Part shown: one piece after another, positions 23,529 to 32,226 of the stretch
Layout: each line of letters opens with the position of its first letter
Numbering within the stretch: position 1 is the first letter of the stretch
Made by a program: the position numbers and the translations under genes
Assembly (NCBI GenBank): GCA_963658085.1
Contig: CAVKOU010000008.1
Location: 16,731-80,730, forward strand
From: CAKRJP01 sp963658085
GTDB lineage: Bacteria; Bacillota; Clostridia; Lachnospirales; Lachnospiraceae
Direction of reading: 5' to 3'
Length of the DNA stretch: 64,000 bases
The notes under the pieces: generated by a model
What the model saw: only the letters and a program-made list of their open reading frames with translations
Database searches by the model: none
Told to the model about the DNA's origin: nothing

Positions 23529-24269
23529 CTATATTTCCACGGATTTTTTGATCTCCAAAGCCTTGTCCGGATAGTTGGTGATAATGGCAGTTACCCCTTC
23601 TCGGATCAGCCATTCCATGTCCTCTTTTTCATTGACCGTCCAGACCCGGATGTTCAGACCGCTATCCTGATATTCTTTCAAGAAATCATCCATCTTCACA
23701 TGATATACCGCAGGATGCAATCCATATACTCCTGTCGTTTTCGCATAGTCTGCCACATCCAGGATTACATCACTATATAAATACGCAACCTCTGCATCCG
23801 GAACAATTTCTTTCATCTTCTGGACACTGTAATGATTAAAAGAGGAATAAATCACCCGATCTTCCATTCCACTTTTTCTCACAAGCTCTGCAACCTTCTG
23901 CTCAATATCCGGATACCAGTAAATCCCTGTTTTCAGTTCAATATTCACCTGGATACCGGATGCCTTTACTGCATCCAGTACTTCTTCCAGGGTTGGAATT
24001 TTTGCCGAGGGGTATTTAGGAAATTTTTGTTCTAGCACCGTAAGCTCTTTTAACTCTTTTAAGGTATAGTCCTTGACCCATCCCGTTTGCTCTGTAACTC
24101 TATCTACAGTTTCATCATGGATCACCACCGGGATTCCATCTTTTGTAAGCTGGACATCTAGTTCGATTCCATGGGCTTCCTGTGCAATCGCCAGTTCAAA
24201 AGCTTCCAGTGTATTTTCCGGTGCATATCCGCTTGCACCTCTGTGTGCAAATATCTTTGTTTTGCTCAA
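23529..24269 (-). CDS. glycerophosphodiester phosphodiesterase
   Basis: A 246-residue GDPD enzyme that hydrolyses glycerophosphodiesters to glycerol 3-phosphate and an alcohol. Catalytic motifs: FAHRGASGYAPENT, GIELDVQLTKDGIPVVIHDE and VNIELKTG. No signal peptide, so cytoplasmic. The start is TTG at 24269, with GAGGCGG six bases upstream. It is the last gene of the Ugp-type importer operon, 21 bp after the binding protein, an arrangement like ugpBAECQ in E. coli. This context supports glycerophosphodiesters or glycerol 3-phosphate as the imported substrate. Confidence 0.93.
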   Translation of the reverse strand: MSKTKIFAHRGASGYAPENTLEAFELAIAQEAHGIELDVQLTKDGIPVVIHDETVDRVTEQTGWVKDYTLKELKELTVLEQKFPKYPSAKIPTLEEVLDAVKASGIQVNIELKTGIYWYPDIEQKVAELVRKSGMEDRVIYSSFNHYSVQKMKEIVPDAEVAYLYSDVILDVADYAKTTGVYGLHPAVYHVKMDDFLKEYQDSGLNIRVWTVNEKEDMEWLIREGVTAIITNYPDKALEIKKSVEI

Positions 24270-24290
24270 TGTTTACCGCCTCGGTTCTTA

Positions 24291-25679
24291 TTAATTATTT
24301 ACTGTATTATAGTCTGTAATAGCTTTGTTGATAGACTCAGACATGTTGTCTACTGCCGTATCCACATCTTCTTTTCCATTCAGCATACTCTCGATTTCAG
24401 ACTCAACAGTTGCTCTTGCTTCCGGGAATACACTCAAGAGTGCTCCGCAATATTCCGGTGAAGAATCATGAAGCTGATCGATAGCTGTCTGGAACTGAGG
24501 ATACTGAGCAATATTCTCTTTGAATACATCCTCGTCCTGTGCCTTTGTAGTAACCGGGAAATATCCTGTCTGCGCATTCCAGTATGCCTGTGATTCTGGA
24601 GAGATCAGGAATTTTACGAATTCCCATGTTGCACGAAGTTTCTTTGAATCCTGATTATTTAACGCCCACAAAGAAGCACCACCGATGGATACTCCACCTT
24701 CGTCACCGGAAGACACTTTCGGGAAATATGCAGTTCCTACCTCAAATTTTCCATCTACATCCTGTAAGATCTGCTTTAAAGAAGCAGTAGATCCAAGGGT
24801 AATCGCAGATTTACCTGCAGAGAAGTCTGCTAATCCTGCATCCCCACCTTTACCAACGATCGGTGCATATCCGTCATCGTTGAGGGTTTTCCATGCAGTC
24901 AAAATATTCTTTGCAGCACCATTTTCATCAAAAGCAACTGCTGTTGCAGCATCATCACGACCATTTCCGTTGTTTGCATACTCCAGTCCCTGTTTACTGA
25001 TGAACTGCTCGAAGAACCAGCCATAAATACCAAGGGACATTACTTCGCTGGCGCCGCCTTTACTCATCAACTGATCACCAATCTCATCGATTGCTTCCAA
25101 GCTATCCGGAATTTCTGTAATTCCAGCTTTTTCGAACATATCTTTATTATAGTACATAATCGGTGTAGATGAGTTAAAAGGCATAGAATATAATTGATCA
25201 TCAATAGTATAATATGCTGCAAGATTTGGTTCAATCTCAGACACATCATAATTATCTGCATCGATCATGTCCTGCATAGAAACCGTCCAGCCGGACTCAA
25301 TCATAAAACGAGTACCAATTTCATAAACCTGTACCAGATCTGCACCCATATTTCCAATCTGAGCACTCTTTAATTTATTCAGAGAGTCATCATATTCTCC
25401 CTGATACTGAGCTTCTACGGTAATTCCATATTCATTTTCATCATTAAATTTTTTGACAAGGGTATCGATGGCCTGGCCATTTACACCACCCATAGAATGC
25501 CAGAATGTAATGGTAGTTCCGTCTACGTCTGATGCATCTGCCATTTCTACGGTTTCACTGCTGTCTGTAGCATCGGATGAACCGTCCTGGCTAACAGAAG
25601 AGGTTCCTCCTCCGCATCCTGTGAGCATTCCAACAGCCATTGCTGCCACAAGTAATAATGAAACTGTTTTTTTCTTCAT
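24291..25679 (-). CDS. UgpB-like ABC transporter substrate-binding lipoprotein
   Basis: A 462-residue family 1 binding protein. The start ATG at 25679 follows AGGAGG. The signal peptide ends in a lipobox LTGC (about residue 22), followed by a Gly/Ser/Asp linker. Fold segments include ITFWHSMGG near the start, VYEIGTRFMIESGW, MPFNSSTPIMYYNKDMFEKAG and TWEFVKFLISPESQAYW. UgpB family members bind glycerol 3-phosphate or glycerophosphocholine; the neighbouring GDPD gene favours that over a sugar. Confidence 0.92.
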   Translation of the reverse strand: MKKKTVSLLLVAAMAVGMLTGCGGGTSSVSQDGSSDATDSSETVEMADASDVDGTTITFWHSMGGVNGQAIDTLVKKFNDENEYGITVEAQYQGEYDDSLNKLKSAQIGNMGADLVQVYEIGTRFMIESGWTVSMQDMIDADNYDVSEIEPNLAAYYTIDDQLYSMPFNSSTPIMYYNKDMFEKAGITEIPDSLEAIDEIGDQLMSKGGASEVMSLGIYGWFFEQFISKQGLEYANNGNGRDDAATAVAFDENGAAKNILTAWKTLNDDGYAPIVGKGGDAGLADFSAGKSAITLGSTASLKQILQDVDGKFEVGTAYFPKVSSGDEGGVSIGGASLWALNNQDSKKLRATWEFVKFLISPESQAYWNAQTGYFPVTTKAQDEDVFKENIAQYPQFQTAIDQLHDSSPEYCGALLSVFPEARATVESEIESMLNGKEDVDTAVDNMSESINKAITDYNTVNN

Positions 25680-25782
25680 AGTTTTCCTCCTGATATTAAC
25701 ACTTCTAATGGATAAACTTGTGTGTAACATTCACACATATATAGAATCGGGAAGGGATAATTTCCCGTTTCTAACAAAATTA

Positions 25783-26700
25783 TTAACCTTTTACAGCTCC
25801 TGAGAACATTCCTCTGATCAGCTGTTTCTGTCCGATGATAAAAATCGAAATGGATGGAATGATGATCATAACTACACCTGCGATCATCAATGTAATCGAT
25901 TGGGAATCCACGCTGTCCAGCATGCTGATACCAATCTGTACCGTTCTCATATTGTTAGAACCTGTTACAAGAAGTGGCCACATATACATATTCCATGCAT
26001 TGATAAAGGTATATACTGCCATAGCTCCGATAGCTGATTTGGTAAGCGGAAGCAAAATTTTAATAATGAATTTCAAATTACTGCATCCATCCAGCTTCGC
26101 CGATTCATATAATGACATAGGGAATGTCATATAGAACTGACGGAATAAGAAAATTCCCATTGCTGATGTAAGATATGGAATGATCAACACTCCATAGGTA
26201 TCCAAAATCCCCCAGCTTCCTACGGTCAGGTAATTCGAAATAATCGTTGCTTCTCCGGGAACCATCATGGTTGCCATAACAATTGCAAACAAGATTCCTT
26301 TTCCCTTAAATTCCAAAAAGGAAAATGCAAATGCAGCCAGAGAGCAGGAAATAATCTGTCCGATAGTAATGCATCCTGCCATGATAAAGGAATTTAAAAT
26401 AAATCGAAGAAGCGGAACCGTTGTTAATGCTTCTTTGAAATTCTGCAAAGTAGGATGCGACGGGAAAAGATTTAACTCCGTTGTAAATAATTCATTGGAC
26501 GGCATCAGTGCAATACTGATGGCATACAAAAGCGGAAGAAGCACGATAATGGCAAATACAATATTCGCTGTAAGTCGAAGCGCGGTCTTACCTCTTCTTT
26601 TTGCCAGTGCTTTGGCATTCATTTTATTTTTCAATTCCAATAGCTCACTCTGTGAGTATTTTCCCTCCATCGGAATTGCCATACTGTTTAACTGACTCAT
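25783..26700 (-). CDS. UgpE-like ABC transporter permease
   Basis: A 305-residue MalG/UgpE-type permease with six membrane helices and the EAA loop (YESAKLDGCSNLKFIIKILLP, around residues 195-215). The cytoplasmic N-terminus of about 40 residues is charged. The ATG at 26700 overlaps the stop codon of the preceding permease gene by one base (TAATG), so translation is coupled. With the other permease it forms the membrane channel of the importer. Confidence 0.94.
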   Translation of the reverse strand: MSQLNSMAIPMEGKYSQSELLELKNKMNAKALAKRRGKTALRLTANIVFAIIVLLPLLYAISIALMPSNELFTTELNLFPSHPTLQNFKEALTTVPLLRFILNSFIMAGCITIGQIISCSLAAFAFSFLEFKGKGILFAIVMATMMVPGEATIISNYLTVGSWGILDTYGVLIIPYLTSAMGIFLFRQFYMTFPMSLYESAKLDGCSNLKFIIKILLPLTKSAIGAMAVYTFINAWNMYMWPLLVTGSNNMRTVQIGISMLDSVDSQSITLMIAGVVMIIIPSISIFIIGQKQLIRGMFSGAVKG

Positions 26701-27563
26701 TAGTAATTTACTCCCTTCTTCTCAATACGGAACATCACCAATGTTACGATCATGATAATGATAAACAGGATTACAGACTGTGCAGATGCACTTCCGAAAC
26801 GATAGTTAAAGAATGCATCTCTGTAAATGGAATACACAATTACATTTGTGGATTCGTTTGGTCCGCCTTCTGTCAGGATTTTGATCTGTCCAAAAGACTG
26901 GAAAGCCTGGATGATGTTTACTACAACGGTATAGAACATAATAGGGGACAATCCCGGGATGGTCAGACTAAAAAACTGCTGCACGCCGCTTGCTCCGTCT
27001 ACAGATGCTCTTTCATAAATGGTTTCATCAATATTCCCAAGACCTGCTGAAAAATACAGGAAATTAATTCCACTGTTTAACCAGGCGGTAAGGATCGCCA
27101 CACAATACAGAGCTGTGTTCGGATCATTCAGCCAGTTGATATCCAGTCCCAAAAGCTTATTTACGATTCCTACCGACGGGTGAAGCATAATCTGAAAGAT
27201 CATTGCCGCAGAGCTTGATGCGATTGCCATCGGAAGTGCATAAGCGGTACTAAATACCCGGATTCCGGGAAATGCCTTGTTACAAAGAACTGCTGCCACA
27301 AGCCCCAAAAGCATTCCTCCGAATACAACAATGACTACAAAGATCAATGTAACTTTTAAACTGTTTCGAAAAGATGCTGAGCTAAGCAGATCGATATAGT
27401 TTTGAAGACCTACAAAGATTTTTGCCTGTCCCATTTTGTTTGTCATAAACAGGCTCAAGTAAACAGTTTTCACAAATGGGTAGAATAAAAATACAGCAAA
27501 TATTAATAAACTTGGCACCAGGTAAAAGTAAGGTGTTATTTTTATAGTTTTTTCTTTTTTCAT
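26700..27563 (-). CDS. UgpA-like ABC transporter permease
   Basis: A 287-residue MalF/UgpA-type permease with six helices, starting MKKEKTIKITPYFYLVPSLL. The EAA loop lies around residues 188-208 (YERASVDGASGVQQFFSLTIPG). It follows the ATPase gene by only 2 bp. It is the heterodimer partner of the following permease. Confidence 0.94.
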   Translation of the reverse strand: MKKEKTIKITPYFYLVPSLLIFAVFLFYPFVKTVYLSLFMTNKMGQAKIFVGLQNYIDLLSSASFRNSLKVTLIFVVIVVFGGMLLGLVAAVLCNKAFPGIRVFSTAYALPMAIASSSAAMIFQIMLHPSVGIVNKLLGLDINWLNDPNTALYCVAILTAWLNSGINFLYFSAGLGNIDETIYERASVDGASGVQQFFSLTIPGLSPIMFYTVVVNIIQAFQSFGQIKILTEGGPNESTNVIVYSIYRDAFFNYRFGSASAQSVILFIIIMIVTLVMFRIEKKGVNY

Positions 27564-27565
27564 AT

Positions 27566-28714
27566 TTAATATCCTTTCCTATACTGATGAAGAATATTTT
27601 CTTTTGTTTCTATATCGAATATATGAATCCGTTTCGGATCAAAGTACAGCTCTGCCGTTTCTCCTACTTTTGTCTGATTGGAAGGCTCCAGTCTTACTGC
27701 ATGGGTTCGATTCTGTTCATCAAAATACAGGACCACTTCCGCACCAAGCATTTCTCTGGTAACCACGGTTTCTTTGATTCCCACACTGTTTTCTGCAAAA
27801 CCGCCCGCCAACGCTTCTTCATATTCGTAGATATCTTCCGGTCTGATTCCCATAATCACACGTTTTCCAACGTAATTTTTCCGAAGGATCTCTTCATTTT
27901 CTCCGGACACATATACTTTTTTGATCAGCCCCGTTATTGCAAAGATTAACACAGTCTTGTCGAATTCCTTCTCAACCTGACATTCAATAAAATTCATAGA
28001 TGGCGCACCTACAAATCCTGCCACAAATTGATTTACCGGATGATCATAAATATTTTGCGGGGTGTCGACCTGTTGGATCAGTCCGTCTTTCATAACAACA
28101 ATCTTGGTTCCAAGGGTCATCGCTTCCGTCTGATCGTGAGTTACATAAATAATCGTGGTATCTAATTGCTTATGCAGTTTTTGAAGTTCAACACGCATCT
28201 GCGCCCGAAGTTTTGCATCCAGATTGGAAAGAGGTTCATCCATAAGGAATGCTTTCGGATGTCTTATGATGGCTGCTCCGATGGCTACACGCTGTTTTTG
28301 TCCACCGGATAACGCTGCCGGCTTTCGATCTAACAATGATTCAATCCCCAGGATTTCTGCTACTTCCTTTACTTTTTTATCAATTTCTTTTTTCGGAACC
28401 TTTCGGATCTTCAATGCATAAGCAATGTTTCCATAAACTGTCATGTTTGGATACAATGCATAGTTTTGAAAAACCATGGACATCTCTCTTTCCTTTGGTT
28501 CCAGATAATTACAGAGTTCTCCGTCGATCCAAAGTTCTCCATCCGTAATATCTTCCAATCCTGCAATCAGTCGCAAAGTTGTAGACTTTCCACAGCCGGA
28601 AGGTCCTACGAAGATTACAAATTCTTTATCATGAATATCTAAGGTGAAATCTTTCACCCCGTAATGTTCAGAATCAAATTGCTTACAGACATTTCTAAGC
28701 GCAATTTCTGCCAT
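27566..28714 (-). CDS. UgpC/MsmK-family ABC transporter ATP-binding protein
   Basis: A 382-residue ATPase: Walker A GPSGCGKST, Q-loop MVFQNYALYP, signature LSGGQKQRVAIGAAI, Walker B AFLMDEPLSNLDAKLR and H-loop VTHDQTEAM, then a regulatory TOBE-type C-terminus (about 240-380, with MGIRPEDI). The ATG at 28714 has AAAGGAGG five bases upstream. It is the first gene of the operon, unlike many sugar importers where the ATPase is elsewhere. A cre site lies 80 bp upstream. Confidence 0.94.
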   Translation of the reverse strand: MAEIALRNVCKQFDSEHYGVKDFTLDIHDKEFVIFVGPSGCGKSTTLRLIAGLEDITDGELWIDGELCNYLEPKEREMSMVFQNYALYPNMTVYGNIAYALKIRKVPKKEIDKKVKEVAEILGIESLLDRKPAALSGGQKQRVAIGAAIIRHPKAFLMDEPLSNLDAKLRAQMRVELQKLHKQLDTTIIYVTHDQTEAMTLGTKIVVMKDGLIQQVDTPQNIYDHPVNQFVAGFVGAPSMNFIECQVEKEFDKTVLIFAITGLIKKVYVSGENEEILRKNYVGKRVIMGIRPEDIYEYEEALAGGFAENSVGIKETVVTREMLGAEVVLYFDEQNRTHAVRLEPSNQTKVGETAELYFDPKRIHIFDIETKENILHQYRKGY

Positions 28715-28793
28715 TTTTTCCTCCTTTACAGCCAACGATGCTTCTTTGTTTTTCGGCTCTTACGTACGTGTAGCATCGTAACATTTCCACTTA

Positions 28794-28807
28794 TGAAAGC
28801 GCTATCA
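28794..28807 (-). promoter_or_regulatory. catabolite-responsive element (cre) upstream of the Ugp operon
   Basis: TGAAAGCGCTATCA on the plus strand differs by one base from the perfect palindrome TGAAAGCGCTTTCA, the classic CcpA site. It lies about 80 bp before the ATPase start and near a TATGAT -10-like hexamer, so CcpA would probably repress the operon. Confidence 0.75.
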
Positions 28808-28865
28808 TAGTTCGGATAAGAAAAAGTAAAAGAACTGTATAATTTTTTGCCCAAAAGTTAAATAA

Positions 28866-28901
28866 AATAAAAAAAATGAGACAGTCCGCAAACTGTCTCA
28901 C
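28866..28901 (-). terminator. terminator of the lipid-kinase operon
   Basis: TGAGACAGT and ACTGTCTCA pair around TTGCGG; TTTTTTTTATTTT follows on the minus strand. Confidence 0.92.
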
Positions 28902-28940
28902 TCAAATTTCGTTATGAAGTTCTATATATTTTCTATATAT

Positions 28941-29897
28941 TCATCTACTTGTTTCGTTCTGCATTTTTTTGCGGTACTCTCCGCTGACATCCTTCAAGTG
29001 TTTTTTCGGTACCATAATCTCAAGCTGTTGCTTTAGATTATTAATCTCAACCTCATCGTGGGAACCTCCGAATTCTCCATCCAGAGTCCATGGAATTTCC
29101 TCAACAGACTCAAAAGTAATATGTCCCGTGCGGAAAGTATACATATGTTTCGAGTCTGCCTGCTCCACCAAAAGAGCTGCCACAATCTCCTGAAGCTCCA
29201 AGGGATTCTTCGGTGTACGGATTAAGGTAACCTCAAAAAGTCCGTCATCAAAAGTTACACTTTTCCCAATCATGTTGCGGAATCCCCCTACGGATTTGGA
29301 GTTGGTAACCATTCCATAAATAAACTCATCCTCTATCGTTTCTCCATCATGGGTCACCTTAATCTTATAGGATGGAATATTAAACAATCGCTTGGTACCC
29401 TCTAATACATAAGCCAGGTGTCCCAAAACATTCTTCATTTCCTGGGTAGTCTCATAGGAAACATCTGTAAAAAGTCCAAAAGCAGCTATGTAAGCAAAAT
29501 AAGTATCATTAAACTGTCCCACATCACAGCCGAAACTGGCTCCGTGGACTGCATTGTCCGCTGCTTTTAATACATTTCTTGGAATATGCAGACTACAAGC
29601 AAAATCGTTGGTGGTGCCGGCCGGAATGTAGCTTACGGGCTTTCGATCCTCAGGAGCTCGTTCCATCATTCCGCTGACAATCTCGTCAATGGTTCCGTCT
29701 CCTCCGCTACATACGATCATGTCATACATGGCAGGATCATACTCTAAAATTTTCTTATAGGCATCCTGATATCCCTGGGTCGGATGAGCTACTACCTCGT
29801 ATCCCCCTTTTACAAATATATCCAGAACCTCTGATAACTGAGGCTTTAAAATCTCTTTACCGGCATGGGGATTAAATATAAAAAGCATTCGTTTCAT
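28941..29897 (-). CDS. diacylglycerol/lipid kinase family protein (DagK/YegS)
   Basis: A 318-residue lipid kinase. The glycine-rich nucleotide motif VCSGGDGTIDEIVSG is followed by YIPAGTTNDFACSL and FGLFTDVSYETTQ. DagK enzymes phosphorylate diacylglycerol to phosphatidate at the inner membrane face, recycling lipid from lipoteichoic acid synthesis. The ATG at 29897 has AGAGGTG just upstream; a GTG nine bases earlier is an alternative. It is the last gene of the MurB-RapZ-WhiA-HPr strand group, 153 bp after the HPr-like gene. Confidence 0.92.
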   Translation of the reverse strand: MKRMLFIFNPHAGKEILKPQLSEVLDIFVKGGYEVVAHPTQGYQDAYKKILEYDPAMYDMIVCSGGDGTIDEIVSGMMERAPEDRKPVSYIPAGTTNDFACSLHIPRNVLKAADNAVHGASFGCDVGQFNDTYFAYIAAFGLFTDVSYETTQEMKNVLGHLAYVLEGTKRLFNIPSYKIKVTHDGETIEDEFIYGMVTNSKSVGGFRNMIGKSVTFDDGLFEVTLIRTPKNPLELQEIVAALLVEQADSKHMYTFRTGHITFESVEEIPWTLDGEFGGSHDEVEINNLKQQLEIMVPKKHLKDVSGEYRKKMQNETSR

Positions 29898-30050
29898 AGA
29901 ATTCACCTCTAAACTTTTTCATAAATAACTTCCTATCGTACATATTAAAATCAACAAAAGACATATGATATACATATGCCTTTTCTCTTAACTTTTCATC
30001 TTCAATTATGTCCACTATAGCATCCTTAAAAGTCTCTTCTTGCAAAATTC

Positions 30051-30305
30051 CTATCTTGCACAAAGAAAACTTTCGATTCCCGCAACCGCATCCTTCTCAT
30101 CGGCTCCGTCTGCGATTACTTCAACGTTTTCACCCTTTTGCAAACGAAGGGACATCATACCCATGATGCTCTTTGCGTTGATCTTCTTGTCTTCCATCAT
30201 AATAAATACCTGACTCTGATACTGGCTTGCTTCCTGCACCAGATGTGCAATTGGTCGATCTTCCATCTCCATATTATTCTGGATTGTTACCGGTTTTGTA
30301 ATCAT
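30051..30305 (-). CDS. HPr-family protein with Glu15 (Crh-like)
   Basis: An 84-residue HPr fold. Counting from the start, position 15, which is the phosphorylated histidine in HPr (GLHARP), is Glu (segment EMEDRP). Ser46, the target of HPr kinase, is kept (NAKSIMGMMSL). It cannot accept phosphate from PEP/EI at residue 15, so it is not a standard PTS protein. B. subtilis Crh has the same properties (Gln at 15, Ser46) and lies downstream of whiA, as here, so a Crh-like regulatory role is likely. It starts 16 bp after whiA. Confidence 0.9.
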   Translation of the reverse strand: MITKPVTIQNNMEMEDRPIAHLVQEASQYQSQVFIMMEDKKINAKSIMGMMSLRLQKGENVEVIADGADEKDAVAGIESFLCAR

Positions 30306-30321
30306 ACCAAAGTGTTCCTCC

Positions 30322-31200
30322 CTACCTATCCCTTAACTTATCAGCGATCTCGCTAAGCTTACGCAATCTATGGTTCACTCCCGACTTCCCAATAGGATGT
30401 TCCAGAAGCTCTCCTAGTTCTTTCAAAGTTGCATCCGGGTAAGCAAGACGTGTAAGGGCAACATCCTTCAAACCTTCCGGCAGCTTATCAAAGCCATTGG
30501 TGTCTTGAATATATTTAATATCCTCTGTCTGCTTTACAGCAGCCGACACTGTTTTGTTGATATTAGCAGTCTCACAGTTTACCTTACGGTTTACAGTATT
30601 TCGCATGTCCTTCATGATCCGGACATTCTCAAATTCCATAAGAGCCACATGGGCTTCCATAACATTGAGTACATCTACGATCTGCGAACCTTCCTTTAAA
30701 TAAACAACGTAGTGATGCTTACGCTCCACTACTTTTCCATCCAGTCCGAAACTCATCATGAGTCCCTTTAATTGTTCTGCTAATGGTGCCTCATCACATA
30801 CAATCTCGAAATGATAAGACTTGTTGGGATCACTCATGGACCCCGATACAAGAAATGCTCCCCGAAGGTAGGATCTCTTACAGCAAGAAGATTGCAAGGA
30901 CGCGTTCCTTATGGCTATCAATTCTGGTCCGCATCCATAAATATCGTAGCTAGCGCTGTCTTTCGACATATGCCTACGCACCGCTATATCAGCCTTTATA
31001 TTAAATGTTTTTCTCAGTAATGTAAAGCATTTTCTTGCAACTGCAAGGTTTTCCGTATGAAAATGCAGGCTATAGTTATCTCTAACCTGCTTGATTTCAC
31101 CAGACATTCTGATAAATGCCGCAAGTTCTGCCAAATTACAATGTCTGGCTTCCTTCTCCTGCTTTACAAGTTCATCTTTAATCTGTCCTGAAAATGACAT
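30322..31200 (-). CDS. whiA: WhiA, DNA-binding protein with LAGLIDADG-like domain
   Basis: A 292-residue protein of the WhiA/YvcL family. The start MSFSGQIKDELVKQE, the segment RGAFLVSGSMSDPNKSYHFE and a C-terminal helix-turn-helix (about 225-285, DATLKELGELL, GKSGVNHRLRKL) are typical. WhiA regulates sporulation genes in actinomycetes and influences cell division and chromosome segregation in Bacillus. It lies between rapZ and the HPr-like gene; the yvcK/glmR gene that usually separates rapZ and whiA is absent. Confidence 0.95.
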   Translation of the reverse strand: MSFSGQIKDELVKQEKEARHCNLAELAAFIRMSGEIKQVRDNYSLHFHTENLAVARKCFTLLRKTFNIKADIAVRRHMSKDSASYDIYGCGPELIAIRNASLQSSCCKRSYLRGAFLVSGSMSDPNKSYHFEIVCDEAPLAEQLKGLMMSFGLDGKVVERKHHYVVYLKEGSQIVDVLNVMEAHVALMEFENVRIMKDMRNTVNRKVNCETANINKTVSAAVKQTEDIKYIQDTNGFDKLPEGLKDVALTRLAYPDATLKELGELLEHPIGKSGVNHRLRKLSEIADKLRDR

Positions 31201-31255
31201 ACATGCTCCTTTTATTTCTTCCTATCTTATAGGCAAATCCAGACAAATCCACAGC

Positions 31256-32137
31256 CTACTTTGCCTTGGTAATGGCATCCTTTCCGATGTCACTATGTTC
31301 AATGCGAATCCCGTAATCCGCCCCTTCCTCCAGAGCTTCATATAGTGCATTTGCCAGAGTAACAGAGCGATGCTTTCCTCCGGTGCAGCCGATAGCAATC
31401 ACCAACTGCGTTTTCCCTTCCTTAATATAATTAGGAATCAAAAACTTTACCATATCTTCTAATTTTTCTAAGAACTCATCTGCCAAGCCACCAGCCATGA
31501 CATAGTCTCTGACCGACTGATCATTTCCCGTCAAAGGGCGAAGTTCTTCTACATAATAGGGATTTGGAAGGAATCGCACATCAAATACCAGATCTGCGTC
31601 CTTTGGAATTCCATATTTAAAACCAAAGGATTCTACGGTAATGTACAGATTATGATACTCTTTGTTTTCAACGAAAATATTTTGCAGCTCCTGTCTCAGT
31701 TCCCTGGTCAAGGTATGGGTGGTATCCAAAACATAGTTTGCCCGTTCCTTAAGAAAAGCAAGCTCCCCTCGTTCTCTTTTGATTCCTTCATCCACCTTTC
31801 CTTCCCTGCCGGACAAGGGATGATATCTTCTGGTTTCCTTGTAGCGCTTAATAAGGGCATCATCGGAGGATTCCAAAAATAAAATCTCGTAATTTAATGA
31901 TTTCTTATCCAAGTCATCCAGAATATTTTCTAATTCTTTAAAGCTATGTCCACTTCTGATATCAATTCCAAGAGCCGCCTTCTCCGTCTCTGATCCGGGA
32001 ATCGTAAGTAGCTCTGCCATCTTAGGTATCAAAGGAAATGGCAGATTGTCTACGCAAAAATATCCAAAATCTTCTAACATCTTAAGAGCTGTACTTTTTC
32101 CCGCCCCGGACATTCCGGTCACAATGACAATTCTCAT
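31256..32137 (-). CDS. rapZ: RapZ/YvcJ family nucleotide-binding protein
   Basis: A 293-residue P-loop protein with Walker A GMSGAGKST at the N-terminus, FCVDNLPFPL, and the C-terminal segments FGFKYGIPKDADLVFDVRFLPNP (about 150-172), VAIGCTGGKHRSVTLA. In E. coli RapZ binds GlmZ RNA and glucosamine 6-phosphate; in Bacillus YvcJ is a GTPase linked to competence. It is 86 bp after murB and 55 bp before whiA. Confidence 0.95.
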   Translation of the reverse strand: MRIVIVTGMSGAGKSTALKMLEDFGYFCVDNLPFPLIPKMAELLTIPGSETEKAALGIDIRSGHSFKELENILDDLDKKSLNYEILFLESSDDALIKRYKETRRYHPLSGREGKVDEGIKRERGELAFLKERANYVLDTTHTLTRELRQELQNIFVENKEYHNLYITVESFGFKYGIPKDADLVFDVRFLPNPYYVEELRPLTGNDQSVRDYVMAGGLADEFLEKLEDMVKFLIPNYIKEGKTQLVIAIGCTGGKHRSVTLANALYEALEEGADYGIRIEHSDIGKDAITKAK

Positions 32138-32165
32138 ATGCCCCTCCTTTTAACACTCCTTAAAC

Positions 32166-32226
32166 CAGTCAAATCTAATTCAATCTAATCTAATCCAATT
32201 TAATTTAATCTAATTTAACTCAATTA
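32166..32226. repeat. tandem AATCTAA/AATTTAA repeats between murB and rapZ
   Basis: About ten imperfect copies of a 5-bp TCTAA/TTTAA-type unit fill the spacer and reach the murB stop codon. Confidence 0.75.

Noticed and set aside
29872..30063. 63-codon ORF on the minus strand overlapping the ends of the HPr-like and lipid-kinase genes
   Set aside because: It would start with TTG, has no ribosome binding site and overlaps both neighbours. Its residues look protein-like, but no support exists for a gene.
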